NCBI GenBank assembly: GCA_964368645.1
Contig: CAYJBY010000010.1
Coordinates: 1-64,000, forward strand
Length of the DNA: 64,000 nucleotides
DNA from: JAEDHM01 sp964368645
GTDB taxonomy: Bacteria; Bacillota; Clostridia; Christensenellales; CAG-1252
Reading direction: 5' to 3'
Part shown: one piece after another, positions 8,727 through 17,323 of the stretch
How positions within the stretch are numbered: position 1 is the first letter of the stretch
How the letters are laid out: each line of letters starts with the position of its first letter
The notes under the pieces: model-generated
What the model saw: the letters and a program-made list of their open reading frames with translations, nothing else
Databases searched by the model: none
Told to the model about the DNA's origin: nothing
Program-made: the position numbers and the translations under genes

Positions 8727-9947
8727 TCAGTTCTCGCAACAAGCCCTGCCTGCGGCATAGCCCGTGCTGAACGCTATTTGAAGGTTAAAGCCCCCCGTGA
8801 AAGCATCCACGTCGATAACCTCTCCTGCAAAGTACAGTCCCTTGCACAATCGACTTTCCATTGTGCGAGGATTAATCTCCTTAACCGAAACTCCGCCGCT
8901 GGTAATAACCGCGCCGTCTATCGGTTCCAGTCCCGTAATGCTGTAATTCAGCCCCTTAAACGTATCAACCAGTGCTTGCCTTTCGGCTTTGGTTATCTGA
9001 TTGACGGTTTTTTCGGGGGAAATCCCTGCGTGAGCCGCCAGTTCGGGAGCTAAGGATTTAGGCGTTAGAGCGTAAAGCGCGTTGACCAGTTGTTTGTTGG
9101 CGTTTGAGCCGAACTCCCTAACCAGTCTGTCGTTGAGTACTGAACCGTCAAGAGCGGGTTTAAGGTCTATTGAAAGAGTCAGTTTTTCCCCTGCCCTTCG
9201 GTTAATAAGACTGCTTAAGGTCAATATCGTAGGTCCGCTTACACCCGTATGTGTAAAAAGCATTTCTCCGAACTCGGAGCAAAGCGTCTTGCCGTTGGAG
9301 CTGACGCTCACCGTCACGTTTTTGAGAGCAAGCCCCGACAACGCGGACGGGGAATTGCATCTGATTCCCGTTAGCCCGGGAACAGTGTCAACTATGGTGT
9401 GTCCGAATTTTCTCGCTAACGAATAGCCGTCTCCCGTACTGCCCGTCAGCGGATACGACAAACCGCCGCAGGCGATTATAACCTTGTCGGCATTGTAGGT
9501 TTTTGCGCCGCAAGCAACCCGAAAGCCCTTGCCGTCGGTATAAGCAACGTCCGTCACCGCGGAATCGCAGATAACCTCTACCCTTTTGCGTTTAAGCGCG
9601 GCTCGAAGCGCGTCCGTTATGTCGGCGGATTTTTCGGAAGCGGGGAAAACCCTGCCGCCCCTTTCTTCGGTCAGTTTGACACCTGCATCGGTGAAAAAGT
9701 CCATAAGAGCCCTGTTTGAGAAACCGTAAAAAGAGGAAGACAGGAACTTGGGATTACGCACCACGTTGCGGAAAAAGTCCTCGCCCTCCGCGGTATTGGT
9801 TAAATTACAGCGCCCTTTGCCCGTTATGTACAATTTTTTGCCTGTTTTTTCGTTTTTTTCCAGTAGCAGAACCCTTTCGCCGCCATCTGACGCGGTAATC
9901 GCCGCCATCATTCCTGCCGGCCCTCCGCCGATTATAATTACAGCCAT
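8727..9947 (-). CDS. FAD-dependent oxidoreductase, HI0933/YtfP-like family
   Basis: This 406-residue flavoprotein has an N-terminal dinucleotide-binding motif (GGGPAGMMAA). Family-typical segments follow: KKLYITGKGRCNLTN (about 36-50), VIIACGGLSYPLTGSTGDGY, and the C-terminal GLYFAGEVIDVDAFTGGFN. These match the HI0933-like flavoprotein family (often labelled aminoacetone oxidase family), whose physiological reaction is not established. It is a common neighbour of cmk in Clostridia. The start overlaps surE by 10 bp and has only a weak ribosome site, which suggests coupling. Confidence 0.9.
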   Translation of the reverse strand: MAVIIIGGGPAGMMAAITASDGGERVLLLEKNEKTGKKLYITGKGRCNLTNTAEGEDFFRNVVRNPKFLSSSFYGFSNRALMDFFTDAGVKLTEERGGRVFPASEKSADITDALRAALKRKRVEVICDSAVTDVAYTDGKGFRVACGAKTYNADKVIIACGGLSYPLTGSTGDGYSLARKFGHTIVDTVPGLTGIRCNSPSALSGLALKNVTVSVSSNGKTLCSEFGEMLFTHTGVSGPTILTLSSLINRRAGEKLTLSIDLKPALDGSVLNDRLVREFGSNANKQLVNALYALTPKSLAPELAAHAGISPEKTVNQITKAERQALVDTFKGLNYSITGLEPIDGAVITSGGVSVKEINPRTMESRLCKGLYFAGEVIDVDAFTGGFNLQIAFSTGYAAGRACCEN

Positions 9948-10702
9948 AATTTGCTTACCGCAGCCTCCGTTGCCGCCATACGCTCGAAAGCGGTGTTTTC
10001 CAAACGCAGCGGAGTAACCACCACGTACCCTTGTTGCATTAAAACCACGTCACTGTCGGGAGCATTGTCGATTGGTATCGGCTCTCCCTTGAGATAATAA
10101 ACCGTTTCGCCGTTTTCAGTTCTTCTTACATATCTGTCAGTGTAGCGAATATCGCCCTGCACGGCGGCTTTAACGCCGATTATACGCTCCCTTTTACTGC
10201 TTGGGAAATTGACGGATAACGCGCACCCCTTGCAGGCGGACAGCAAAGCGGTAAGATTGTTTGCCACAAAGTCGGCAGGATATTCAAAATTCTCCGCGTC
10301 GGGGGTAGCGGATATCGCAATACTCGGTAAGCCGTACACGACAGCCTCCATAGCGGCTCCAACCGTTCCCGAATACATAACGTCCGTTGCGATATTGGGA
10401 ACGTCGTTAATGCCAGAAAGTACGCAGTCGAAGGTAAATCCGTTATCCAATCCAATGACGTCTATACCGAACTTTACGCAGTCGGCAGGGGTACCTGTTA
10501 AGGCGTAGGCTTTGATTCCCGACCAAATCTCCTCTTTGACCACTCGCAATCCGGCGAACAGCGAAAAAGCGTGTGAAGCACCCGAATACTGGATATGGGG
10601 TGCCACCACCGATACGCTGTGTCCCTTCGCCGCAACCGCCGTTGCCAAGGCTTTCAAAGAAGGGCTGTCGATGCCGTCGTCGTTTACTATAAGAACTTTC
10701 AT
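9938..10702 (-). CDS. surE: 5'/3'-nucleotidase SurE
   Basis: This 254-residue metal-dependent phosphatase acts on nucleoside monophosphates. Its N-terminus MKVLIVNDDGIDSP carries the metal-binding D8/D9 pair. Further SurE hallmarks are VVAPHIQYSGASHAFS, GTPADCVKFG and SGINDVPNIATDVMYSGTVGAA. It is the first gene of a unit running to ispH-rpsA. There is no good ribosome site close to the ATG; an AAAGGA lies too far upstream (about 17 bases). Confidence 0.95.
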   Translation of the reverse strand: MKVLIVNDDGIDSPSLKALATAVAAKGHSVSVVAPHIQYSGASHAFSLFAGLRVVKEEIWSGIKAYALTGTPADCVKFGIDVIGLDNGFTFDCVLSGINDVPNIATDVMYSGTVGAAMEAVVYGLPSIAISATPDAENFEYPADFVANNLTALLSACKGCALSVNFPSSKRERIIGVKAAVQGDIRYTDRYVRRTENGETVYYLKGEPIPIDNAPDSDVVLMQQGYVVVTPLRLENTAFERMAATEAAVSKLWL

Positions 10703-10737
10703 AAGTCAGTCGAAGAATATCCTTTATATTACTAAAA

Positions 10738-10766
10738 ATTATAAACCACTTTGGGTTAAAAATCAA
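10738..10766 (-). promoter_or_regulatory. Promoter of the surE-ispH/rpsA unit
   Basis: On the minus strand TTGATT (10761-10766), 17 bp, TATAAT (10738-10743). The transcript would start near 10731, about 28 bases before the surE start. The rest of the 10703-10904 gap shows nothing else recognisable. Confidence 0.65.
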
Positions 10767-10900
10767 TCCATAATATTCCTGATACGAAAATTATCTTTTG
10801 GGTACGTTAGTTACCTCTCAAGTTCGCTGATTACCCTTCCAGTACTTTAATATCGATACGAGAATTAACATTTACTAGCTGAATTGTCTTTCCTAGGCAA

Positions 10901-10926
10901 AAATAAAAAACGCCGAAGCGTTTTTT
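10901..10926 (-). terminator. Intrinsic terminator after rluB-type gene
   Basis: On the minus strand AAAAAACGC-TTCG-GCGTTTTTT forms a stem closed by a UUCG tetraloop (stem 10905-10926), followed by further T-rich sequence. The stem begins inside the stop codon of the pseudouridine synthase gene. The symmetric A and T runs make it potentially bidirectional. Confidence 0.85.
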
Positions 10927-11695
10927 ACATATCCTTGAGATATTTGATTTCCTTTTCGGTAAGATAGCGGTAGCCGCCCCTTGCGAGACCGCCCAGCTTT
11001 AAGTCGCCGATAGCCTTGCGTTTAAGGAAAGTAACCGTATAGCCCACTGCCGCCAACATACGTCTGATTTCGCGGTTTTTACCCTCTCTAATGGTAATTT
11101 CCAGTTTGGTAAACTTGTCGTCCTCGCCCTTAACCGTAACCACCGCGCCGCCCGTTACGTCGCCGTCATCCAAAGCAACACCGCCTTTCAGTTTTTCGAT
11201 AACGTCCTTGTCGGGGTGTCCCTCAACCGTTACTATGTAGGTCTTTGGAATCTCGTTGGAGGGGTGAGTCAGCTTGTAAATCAGGTCGCCGTCGTTGGTG
11301 AAAAGCAACAAGCCCTCACTCTCGTAATCCAAACGTCCGACAGGCAACAATCTCTTGTTAATGTCGGTTAAATAGTCGTAAACCGTACGGCGGCGCGACT
11401 CAGGCTTAACCGTAGAGTCGGACTTGGTCTTTTTGTCTTCTGTTCTGCCCTTGTCCTTAGAATCGTCCGCTGTGGTAACACAGCCCTTAGGCTTGTTAAA
11501 CATCAGATAAGAATACCTACTTACGGGTTTCACCCGCTTGCCGTCCACGGTCACGGTATCGTTATCAATGTCAATCTCCGTTCCGACGGCGGTCAGAATC
11601 TTACCGTTAAGCTTCACTCTGCCTTCCTGTATCAAGGCGTCTGCGCCGCGTCTGGAGGTTAAACCGCTTTCGGATAAAAACTTGTTAATTCTCAT
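10925..11695 (-). CDS. rluB: rRNA pseudouridine synthase, RluB/RsuA family
   Basis: The 256-residue protein has an N-terminal S4 RNA-binding domain (RINKFLSESGLTSRRGAD). A RsuA/RluB catalytic domain follows, with the GRLDYESEGLLLFTNDG motif carrying the catalytic Asp. The segment GKNREIRRML is also typical. A ~25-residue Lys/Asp/Thr-rich insertion follows KPKGCVTTADD. I chose the ATG at 11695 because GAGAGG lies 6 bases before it and S4 domains start there. A longer frame from 11797 would overlap dacF. It is the last gene of the lysA unit. RluB rather than RluE/F is the likely member from gene order. Confidence 0.9.
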   Translation of the reverse strand: MRINKFLSESGLTSRRGADALIQEGRVKLNGKILTAVGTEIDIDNDTVTVDGKRVKPVSRYSYLMFNKPKGCVTTADDSKDKGRTEDKKTKSDSTVKPESRRRTVYDYLTDINKRLLPVGRLDYESEGLLLFTNDGDLIYKLTHPSNEIPKTYIVTVEGHPDKDVIEKLKGGVALDDGDVTGGAVVTVKGEDDKFTKLEITIREGKNREIRRMLAAVGYTVTFLKRKAIGDLKLGGLARGGYRYLTEKEIKYLKDM

Positions 11696-11753
11696 AAAAA
11701 ACCTCTCTTTTGCGAATAACGGCGTTCCTTGTCGGGAAAGCTCGTTTTCTATT

Positions 11754-12827
11754 TTACATACTAAACAATTCTTCCGAAAAAAGCAAGTGATTATCAAGAT
11801 AAGCGGAAACTAAACCGATTTTTGCTCCCTTCAAGGGCAATGCAGTCCGTTTTAGGTCGTAATCTAATCTCAATTCGGCGGCTTCCTGCGCCGTAAGCGG
11901 ATAGAATCTATCCCTCTTAACGTAGCCGTTTCTTAACGAGAAAATCGTTTTACCCGTTCTTACTTCCATATTTGCATTTGCCTTAAAAATCTGTCTCATA
12001 TCGTAAGCCGCAAAAGCGTCCGTCAGCAGTTTTTTGCTTGTTTCCCACATATCGTACTCGTTCAACACCACGCAGATCAGTTGCATATTTTCGCGATACG
12101 CGGAGCTTACCAAGCAACGCCCCGATGCCTTGGTGTAGCCTGTTTTTACGCCGTTTGCGCCCTCAAAAGAGGATAAAAGCTTGTTTTTGTTGTAAAAAAC
12201 CGCCTTATTGCCGTCACCGTCGGTATATTCGTGTTTCTTGCTTCCTATTATCTCCTTGAAAAGCTCGTTCCGAAACGCATAGGCGGTTATCAGCGCAAGG
12301 TCGTAAGCGGTGGTATAATGCGCGTCGTTATGAAGTCCGTGGGGATTGGTAAATGCCGACTCAACCGCGCCGCTCTTTCTCGCGGTTGCGTTCATCATCT
12401 CCGTAAAACGTTCCACCGAACCGCCCACAGCCACAGCTAACGCCACAGCGCAGTCGTTGCCGCTTCTTAACATTAAGCCGTATAGCAAGTCCAAAACAGT
12501 CCATTTTTCTCCTGCCTTCAAATAAACGGAAGAGCCCTCAACACCCTGCGCCTGACGTGGAATAATCACCGTTTTGGTCACGTCAGTGTTCTCCAGTACC
12601 GTTATCGCGGTTAATATTTTAGTTGTGCTTGCAGGCTCCAGCCGCACTCTTGCGTCCTTTTCGTACAAAACCCTCAAGCTCTCCGCCTCGATAACCACGT
12701 GACCTGTCGCCTTATTAACCGCGTGGGCGGTAACTGTCGGCGTACAGGCAAGTACGGCGATAACCAGTAAAATAACCGTTACTTTGAGGTAAATACGTTG
12801 ATTGCCGCGTCTGTTAGCTCTTTCCAT
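11754..12827 (-). CDS. dacF: D-alanyl-D-alanine carboxypeptidase, DacF/PBP5 type
   Basis: This penicillin-binding serine carboxypeptidase trims peptidoglycan stem peptides outside the membrane. An N-terminal signal segment (about 12-35, ending near TAHA) precedes the three active-site motifs. They are S67-TT-K70, SGN in LRSGNDCAV (about 128) and KTG in GVKTGYTKASG (about 227). A C-terminal PBP5-like domain follows. The coding sequence overlaps ytfJ by 49 bp. In sporulating Bacillota DacF acts in the spore cortex or sporangium. Adjacency to a GerW-type gene fits that role, but a vegetative role cannot be excluded. Confidence 0.93.
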   Translation of the reverse strand: MERANRRGNQRIYLKVTVILLVIAVLACTPTVTAHAVNKATGHVVIEAESLRVLYEKDARVRLEPASTTKILTAITVLENTDVTKTVIIPRQAQGVEGSSVYLKAGEKWTVLDLLYGLMLRSGNDCAVALAVAVGGSVERFTEMMNATARKSGAVESAFTNPHGLHNDAHYTTAYDLALITAYAFRNELFKEIIGSKKHEYTDGDGNKAVFYNKNKLLSSFEGANGVKTGYTKASGRCLVSSAYRENMQLICVVLNEYDMWETSKKLLTDAFAAYDMRQIFKANANMEVRTGKTIFSLRNGYVKRDRFYPLTAQEAAELRLDYDLKRTALPLKGAKIGLVSAYLDNHLLFSEELFSM

Positions 12828-13126
12828 TTGTCCCCCGACTCCTTACTGACAGTTATAAAACTCTGTTTGCTGTCCTTCATAACCAAAAATCCAAGCGGCG
12901 TAATCGACGCCCCTGCTCCGCCTGCTCCCGCACCGGGATACAACAGCGACGTTTCGCTTTTGGCACCGTATTCTCCTCCGCCCGAAACTATCCCTGCCGA
13001 AACCTTGGATACGGGTATTACAGTCGCGCCGTCAGGCGCGGTTATGGGCTTGCCTATCACCGTATCGGCGGCGGCAAGTTCCTTAAGCGTGCTTATGGTC
13101 TTATCCATTATATAATCGTTAATCAT
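12779..13126 (-). CDS. ytfJ: GerW/YtfJ family sporulation protein
   Basis: The 115-residue protein is Gly-rich in the middle (VSGGGEYGAKS, PGAGAGGAGASITPLGFLV), as is typical of the YtfJ/GerW family linked to spore formation and germination. GGAG lies 8 bases before the ATG. It is located between DUF2953 and dacF, a conserved clostridial arrangement. It suggests that the organism is, or was, a spore former. Confidence 0.9.
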   Translation of the reverse strand: MINDYIMDKTISTLKELAAADTVIGKPITAPDGATVIPVSKVSAGIVSGGGEYGAKSETSLLYPGAGAGGAGASITPLGFLVMKDSKQSFITVSKESGDKWKELTDAAINVFTSK

Positions 13127-13596
13127 TGTTTTTTCTCCACTTTGATTTTTTCCAACACTCGCGCGGCGCAGGTTACAAGACGGAATTCTCCCCGATACGT
13201 GCCGCCCCCAACTACGGGAACCGCCTTAACGGACACCCCCCGAAACAAGCTGCCAATTGCGTTTAATACTCCTAACGCCAACCCTGTCCGCATAGGATCG
13301 TCCGCTATGGGCGCGGCAACCGTCAGTCCGATATTAGCCTCGCTCATCAGTTTCTCTACGCCCTTAACCGCAACTTTCCCTTGCTTTTTCTTTTTCGGTT
13401 TCGTCTGCTTGCCGTCCAAGAATATCAGCAGTCTGCCCTTTACAGCAAAAGCTCTAACCGTAATTATTGTTAATCCGTATATATACACGCGCAGGAAGAA
13501 CGCGCCTAATACAGGCTCGTAAAACCCCACGGCACGCAGTTTTATGGGAATAACTGCGGCTAACGTCAATGCGGCAAGTACAATAAAAAACGGCAT
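13123..13596 (-). CDS. DUF2953 family protein
   Basis: The 157-residue protein has a hydrophobic N-terminal helix (about 1-18) and a Lys-rich segment (QTKPKKKKQGK, about 64-74). The C-terminal half contains VGGGTYRGEF. Position directly upstream of ytfJ and the overall pattern match DUF2953 proteins of Bacillota, which have no assigned function. It overlaps ytfJ by 4 bp (ATGA type). The ribosome site is weak. Confidence 0.75.
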   Translation of the reverse strand: MPFFIVLAALTLAAVIPIKLRAVGFYEPVLGAFFLRVYIYGLTIITVRAFAVKGRLLIFLDGKQTKPKKKKQGKVAVKGVEKLMSEANIGLTVAAPIADDPMRTGLALGVLNAIGSLFRGVSVKAVPVVGGGTYRGEFRLVTCAARVLEKIKVEKKQ

Positions 13597-13643
13597 ATCC
13601 GTAGTATGCCGTCTTAAACCGATATAATTCGTACTTATAAACT

Positions 13644-14408
13644 TTATTCGTCCGTTCCGCCGTTGTTATCGTCGCTGTAAAGCTCCGAATCCGTTGCTTC
13701 CACCTGTTCTGCCGCCGCCTCGCTGTAAAGCTCGCTCTCCTGCTTATCTTCGCTTTCCGACACGCAGTCCTCCGTTGTATCCTCTTCTGCCGTCTTAGGT
13801 GCGCCTTCTCCCTCGTTCTCCTCGGGAATTTCCACTTCCTTAAACAACAGTTTTTGTCTTTGGATATTGTCATCTATCAAGTTGATTCTCTCTTGTATCG
13901 CTTTCATTGAGGGTAAGTCGCTAAGGCTGGCAAGCTCGAATTTTACCAAAAATTCCTGCGTCGTGCCGTAAAGATAAGGATTGCCCAAAGCGTCCTGCTT
14001 TCTTCCGATTACGGTAACAAGATTGTGGTTCATCAATACCTCAAGAGCGTAATCACAGCCGCTGTTACGGATTTTCTCAATCTCGGCACGGGTGATAGGC
14101 TGACGGTAAGCGATAATTGACAAAACCTCAAGAACCTTCTCCGTAAGCTCCTTTTCTCTCTCCTTAGTCAAAGCCTGCGCAACTATCTCACCATAGGTGG
14201 GATTGGTGGTAAAAGCGTAGCTGTCGCCGTAATCCACGAAGATTATGCCGCGGCTGTCCATACGGGGATAATCCATTTTCAGCTCCTCGATTATGCCGTT
14301 AAACTCTTTGGTTGTTACGTCGGGAAACTTCTCTCTCAACGCCTTCTTTTCGATGCCCTTTCCGCTGGCGAAAATGATTGCTTCAATTATAGTCTTCGCT
14401 CTTTCCAT
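13644..14408 (-). CDS. scpB: Segregation and condensation protein B
   Basis: ScpB is the winged-helix kleisin partner in the SMC-ScpAB complex that compacts and segregates chromosomes. Family segments seen are IIEAIIFASGKGI (residues 7-19), LSIIAYRQPITRAEIEKIR and LGNPYLYGTTQEFLVKF. At 254 residues it exceeds the usual ~190 because of an acidic, Glu/Ser-rich C-terminal tail of about 70 residues. It overlaps scpA by 26 bp. Confidence 0.93.
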   Translation of the reverse strand: MERAKTIIEAIIFASGKGIEKKALREKFPDVTTKEFNGIIEELKMDYPRMDSRGIIFVDYGDSYAFTTNPTYGEIVAQALTKEREKELTEKVLEVLSIIAYRQPITRAEIEKIRNSGCDYALEVLMNHNLVTVIGRKQDALGNPYLYGTTQEFLVKFELASLSDLPSMKAIQERINLIDDNIQRQKLLFKEVEIPEENEGEGAPKTAEEDTTEDCVSESEDKQESELYSEAAAEQVEATDSELYSDDNNGGTDE

Positions 14409-15195
14409 TCATTAACTCCTCATAGCTGATATTGCCTACGCCGTCACGCAGCGTAATGTTAATCTCCTCAAATTCTTTCTCCTGAACCACGGACAGGAAC
14501 TGCTTTTTAAGCAACTCCAGTAAAGCGAGGAAAATCGTTACCTGCTCGCCCTTGCTGTAGCCCTCGTCAAAAAGCTCCGTAAACTTCGCGGTTTTCTTGT
14601 CGTGGAAGAAAAGCACAAGCTCCTTAATCTTGTCGTCCACGCTGAAACGGTCTCTTACGATAACCGTTGCAGGCGGCTCCTTGTCGTCCTGTTTGTTTTG
14701 CAGACGGTAAACGATATGTGCGAAAGCGTCGCACAGCTTATCCATATCGAAATCCTTGATTACGTAGCGGTAATCGTCTTCTGAATAGTCCGCAGGACGG
14801 TAATAGCGATTGATAGTTTCGATAGACTTTAATCCTGCCGAGGCTTCCTGACAGATACGCTTGATTTTCGCGTACTCCTCCAACAGATTGATAAAGCCTT
14901 CCTGATCGCTGATGAACTCTTCCTGCTGATCCTCCGTCATATTGAACAGGGATTTGACCTTCATATCCAGCAGAAAAGCGGCTACGGAAGCGAAATTGCT
15001 CGCCTTATCGATATTAATTACCTGCATTTGCTGAACGTGAGCCAAGTACTGCTCGGTAATGTTGGAAATAAAGATATTGCGTATATCGACTTTCGCCTCG
15101 TGCAGTAAATCCAACAGCAGATCCAAAGGACCTGCCAAGCCGTCGTCGTATTGAAAGGTATAGTCTTCCTTCCACATTTCAAATAAATCGTCCAT
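14383..15195 (-). CDS. scpA: Segregation and condensation protein A
   Basis: ScpA is the kleisin of the SMC complex. The diagnostic N-terminal segment FEGPLDLLL-like (YDDGLAGPLDLLLDLLHEAKVD) is at about 14-35, and LDMKVKSLF follows at about 75. The C-terminal winged helix is also recognisable. I placed the start at 15195 (GGAG 7 bases upstream, MDDLFEMWK). The longer frame to 15276 would run into the peptidase gene. The length of 270 residues is typical. Confidence 0.93.
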   Translation of the reverse strand: MDDLFEMWKEDYTFQYDDGLAGPLDLLLDLLHEAKVDIRNIFISNITEQYLAHVQQMQVINIDKASNFASVAAFLLDMKVKSLFNMTEDQQEEFISDQEGFINLLEEYAKIKRICQEASAGLKSIETINRYYRPADYSEDDYRYVIKDFDMDKLCDAFAHIVYRLQNKQDDKEPPATVIVRDRFSVDDKIKELVLFFHDKKTAKFTELFDEGYSKGEQVTIFLALLELLKKQFLSVVQEKEFEEINITLRDGVGNISYEELMNGKSEDYN

Positions 15196-15197
15196 AA

Positions 15198-15911
15198 TTA
15201 AACTCCGACTATCAGGGAGAACAGCTTGATAATGCCCTCCTGAACCCAACCGATATAGGTACCCAGTATATCGCAATAGGGGTAATAACGACCAAGCGTG
15301 TTGCCGATTGCTATCAACGCTATAAAGATATACAAACTGTATTTCCGCATAAAGCGAACGTAGCCATTATTGGGCGGAGTCAATATCTCCACCACTCTGA
15401 AGCCGTCCAAGGGGTATATCGGCAGCAGATTAAAGGCTATTAAGGATATGTTTATTACCGTTCCGTAGAGGAAAAGGTAATAAAAGAACTCGTAAAACAC
15501 AAAAGCCGCCGTCGAATTGACGCCAACCTTTGCCCCTATGGTATAAACCGCCACGTGCATACCGAAGGAAAAGAAGGATAACAGCAGATTAGTCAGTACG
15601 CCTGCCAGCGAGGTGGTTATAAGTCCGACCTTGCGCTTCTTAAAGTTGTCGGGATTAATCGGCACTGGTTTCGCCCACCCCAAGCCGACTATTAGCATCA
15701 TCAGAAGTCCGAAAACAGAGAAATGCTTAGCAGGATTAAGGGTAAGTCTGCCCATATTCTTGGCTGTCGTGTCGCCGTTAAGCAATGCCACCAATCCGTG
15801 CGCAATTTCGTGGAGAATTATCGCAGGCAAAATCGCGCATAGCGCGGCAAGTATAACTATCAGCTTATCCTTCCAGTTATACGCGTTGCTAAGCAGAATA
15901 CCGATAATCAT
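15198..15911 (-). CDS. Site-2 protease family (M50) membrane metalloprotease
   Basis: The 237-residue polytopic membrane protein has the zinc motif H34-E-I-A-H38. The second metal motif is NLLPIYPLDGF with its conserved Asp. A hydrophobic M50B layout of five to six helices surrounds them. Such genes regularly stand beside lysA and scpAB in Clostridia. The natural substrate is unknown. It overlaps the lysA stop by 4 bp and ends 2 bp before scpA. Confidence 0.9.
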   Translation of the reverse strand: MIIGILLSNAYNWKDKLIVILAALCAILPAIILHEIAHGLVALLNGDTTAKNMGRLTLNPAKHFSVFGLLMMLIVGLGWAKPVPINPDNFKKRKVGLITTSLAGVLTNLLLSFFSFGMHVAVYTIGAKVGVNSTAAFVFYEFFYYLFLYGTVINISLIAFNLLPIYPLDGFRVVEILTPPNNGYVRFMRKYSLYIFIALIAIGNTLGRYYPYCDILGTYIGWVQEGIIKLFSLIVGV

Positions 15912-17227
15912 TTCAGTCTGTCGGGAATCGAGTCACGCGCCGTCAAATCGGAGTAATTCTGAGGAAGAACGATATACTCGGAGCTTCCCGAATTAACCAG
16001 TACAACGGGGGGAATGGGATTACGGTTGTAATTACTTGCCATAGAATAATTGTACGCTCCTGTGGAGAATACCGCGATAACGTCGCCTGTTTTTACGGGT
16101 TGGAGCATAACGTCAGCCGCCACAATGTCACCGCTTTCACAGCACTTGCCGCCTAACGTGACCTTATCCGATGCAGGCTTGTCCGCTCCTGACACGGCAA
16201 TAGCCGAATACTTGGCTCCGTAAAGCGCAAAACGCGGATTATCGAACATACCGCCGTCAACCATAACGTACTTGCGTACGCCCTTAATATCCTTAATGCC
16301 GCCGACCTTGTAAAGTGTAACGCCTGCCTCGCCCACTATCGAGCGCCCCGGTTCAACCGTCAGCGTCAACGGTGCAAGCTCCTTGGCGGAAACGCAATTC
16401 TTGCAATAATCGGCAAGCTCGCCGATATACAAGGCGTAATCCTCGTAACTATAGCAGGGATCATCGTCCGAATAATGTATTCCTATGCCGCCGCCCATAT
16501 TAAGTTCCTCGGTATTAACGGAGCAATTTTTAAGGTAGGCGATAAAGTCCGTAACCTTGTCAATAGCCAAGCAATATGCCTCTCTGTCGAAAAGCTGTGA
16601 ACCGATATGACAGTGTATGCCGCCGAAAATCAGATTATCCAGTGACAAAACGGTCTTAATCGCGTTGTATGCCTCGCCGTCCTGTATGGAAACCCCGAAC
16701 TTGCTATCGGGCTTTGCGGTTTGGATAAAAGCGTGAGTATGAGCCTCAACTCCGGGGTTGACTCTTATCAGCACTCTTTGTTTAATACCCTTTTCCGCGG
16801 CAAGAGCGTTGATAAAACGCAGTTCCTCGGTATTGTCGGCGACAATGGTGCCGACTCCGCAGGAAATGGCATATTGAAGCTCGTGAGGAAGCTTGTTACA
16901 GCCGTGCAGGTATATCCTTGACGGATCAAAACCCGACTGCACCGCAGTATAAAGCTCACCGCCCGAAACCACGTCCGCGTATAAGCCCTCGGAGCGTGCA
17001 ATACAGTACATCGCTTTACAGCAAAAAGCCTTGGAAGCGTAAGCTACCCGAGAGTTGCCGTAGTGCGCGGCAAGAGTGTCGCGGTAAACTCCGCACATCG
17101 CACGGATATGCGCCTCGTCCATAACGTACAAGGGTGTGCCGTAGCTTGCCGCAAGCGATGCGGCCTTCACGCCGCCGATAGTCAATTCGCCGTCTTTATC
17201 CACAAAAAGCGTCTTACTGAAATTCAT
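15908..17227 (-). CDS. lysA: Diaminopimelate decarboxylase
   Basis: This PLP-dependent enzyme converts meso-diaminopimelate to L-lysine. The PLP lysine is K66 in YASKAFCC. Also present are HCHIGSQLFD (about 200), the Gly-rich phosphate site MGGGIGIHY and EPGRSIVGEAG. The C-terminal CCESGD motif completes the dimer active site. At 439 residues it is the usual length. GGAG lies 5 bases before the ATG. It is the first gene of the lysA-to-rluB unit, behind the near-perfect promoter at 17255-17283. Confidence 0.96.
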   Translation of the reverse strand: MNFSKTLFVDKDGELTIGGVKAASLAASYGTPLYVMDEAHIRAMCGVYRDTLAAHYGNSRVAYASKAFCCKAMYCIARSEGLYADVVSGGELYTAVQSGFDPSRIYLHGCNKLPHELQYAISCGVGTIVADNTEELRFINALAAEKGIKQRVLIRVNPGVEAHTHAFIQTAKPDSKFGVSIQDGEAYNAIKTVLSLDNLIFGGIHCHIGSQLFDREAYCLAIDKVTDFIAYLKNCSVNTEELNMGGGIGIHYSDDDPCYSYEDYALYIGELADYCKNCVSAKELAPLTLTVEPGRSIVGEAGVTLYKVGGIKDIKGVRKYVMVDGGMFDNPRFALYGAKYSAIAVSGADKPASDKVTLGGKCCESGDIVAADVMLQPVKTGDVIAVFSTGAYNYSMASNYNRNPIPPVVLVNSGSSEYIVLPQNYSDLTARDSIPDRLK

Positions 17228-17254
17228 CTTTTCTCCGCCGATAAATAATTATAT

Positions 17255-17283
17255 ATTATAAAAAAAATAATACCCCTTGTCAA
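17255..17283 (-). promoter_or_regulatory. Consensus promoter of lysA, overlapping the upstream terminator
   Basis: On the minus strand TTGACA (17278-17283), 17 bp, TATAAT (17255-17260), an exact consensus match. The -35 box lies in the 3' arm of the terminator hairpin of the preceding operon, and its T tract forms most of the spacer. Confidence 0.85.
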
Positions 17284-17300
17284 GCACTGCCGACAAAGGG
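17261..17300 (-). terminator. Intrinsic terminator after rlmI-type gene
   Basis: On the minus strand CCCTTTGTC (17292-17300) pairs over 9 bp (one G-U) with GACAAGGGG (17273-17281), with a 10-base loop. A T-rich run (17261-17272) follows. It lies 24 bp after the stop codon of the methyltransferase gene. Confidence 0.85.
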
Positions 17301-17323
17301 ATACTAAATCTCGGATTTAATTT

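Noticed and set aside
11696..11797. Longer start for the pseudouridine synthase
   Set aside because: It would overlap dacF. The S4 domain begins at the ATG at 11695, which has a proper ribosome site.
17228..17323. Lysine riboswitch upstream of lysA
   Set aside because: The predicted leader is only about 20 bases long, and the only structure there is the upstream terminator.
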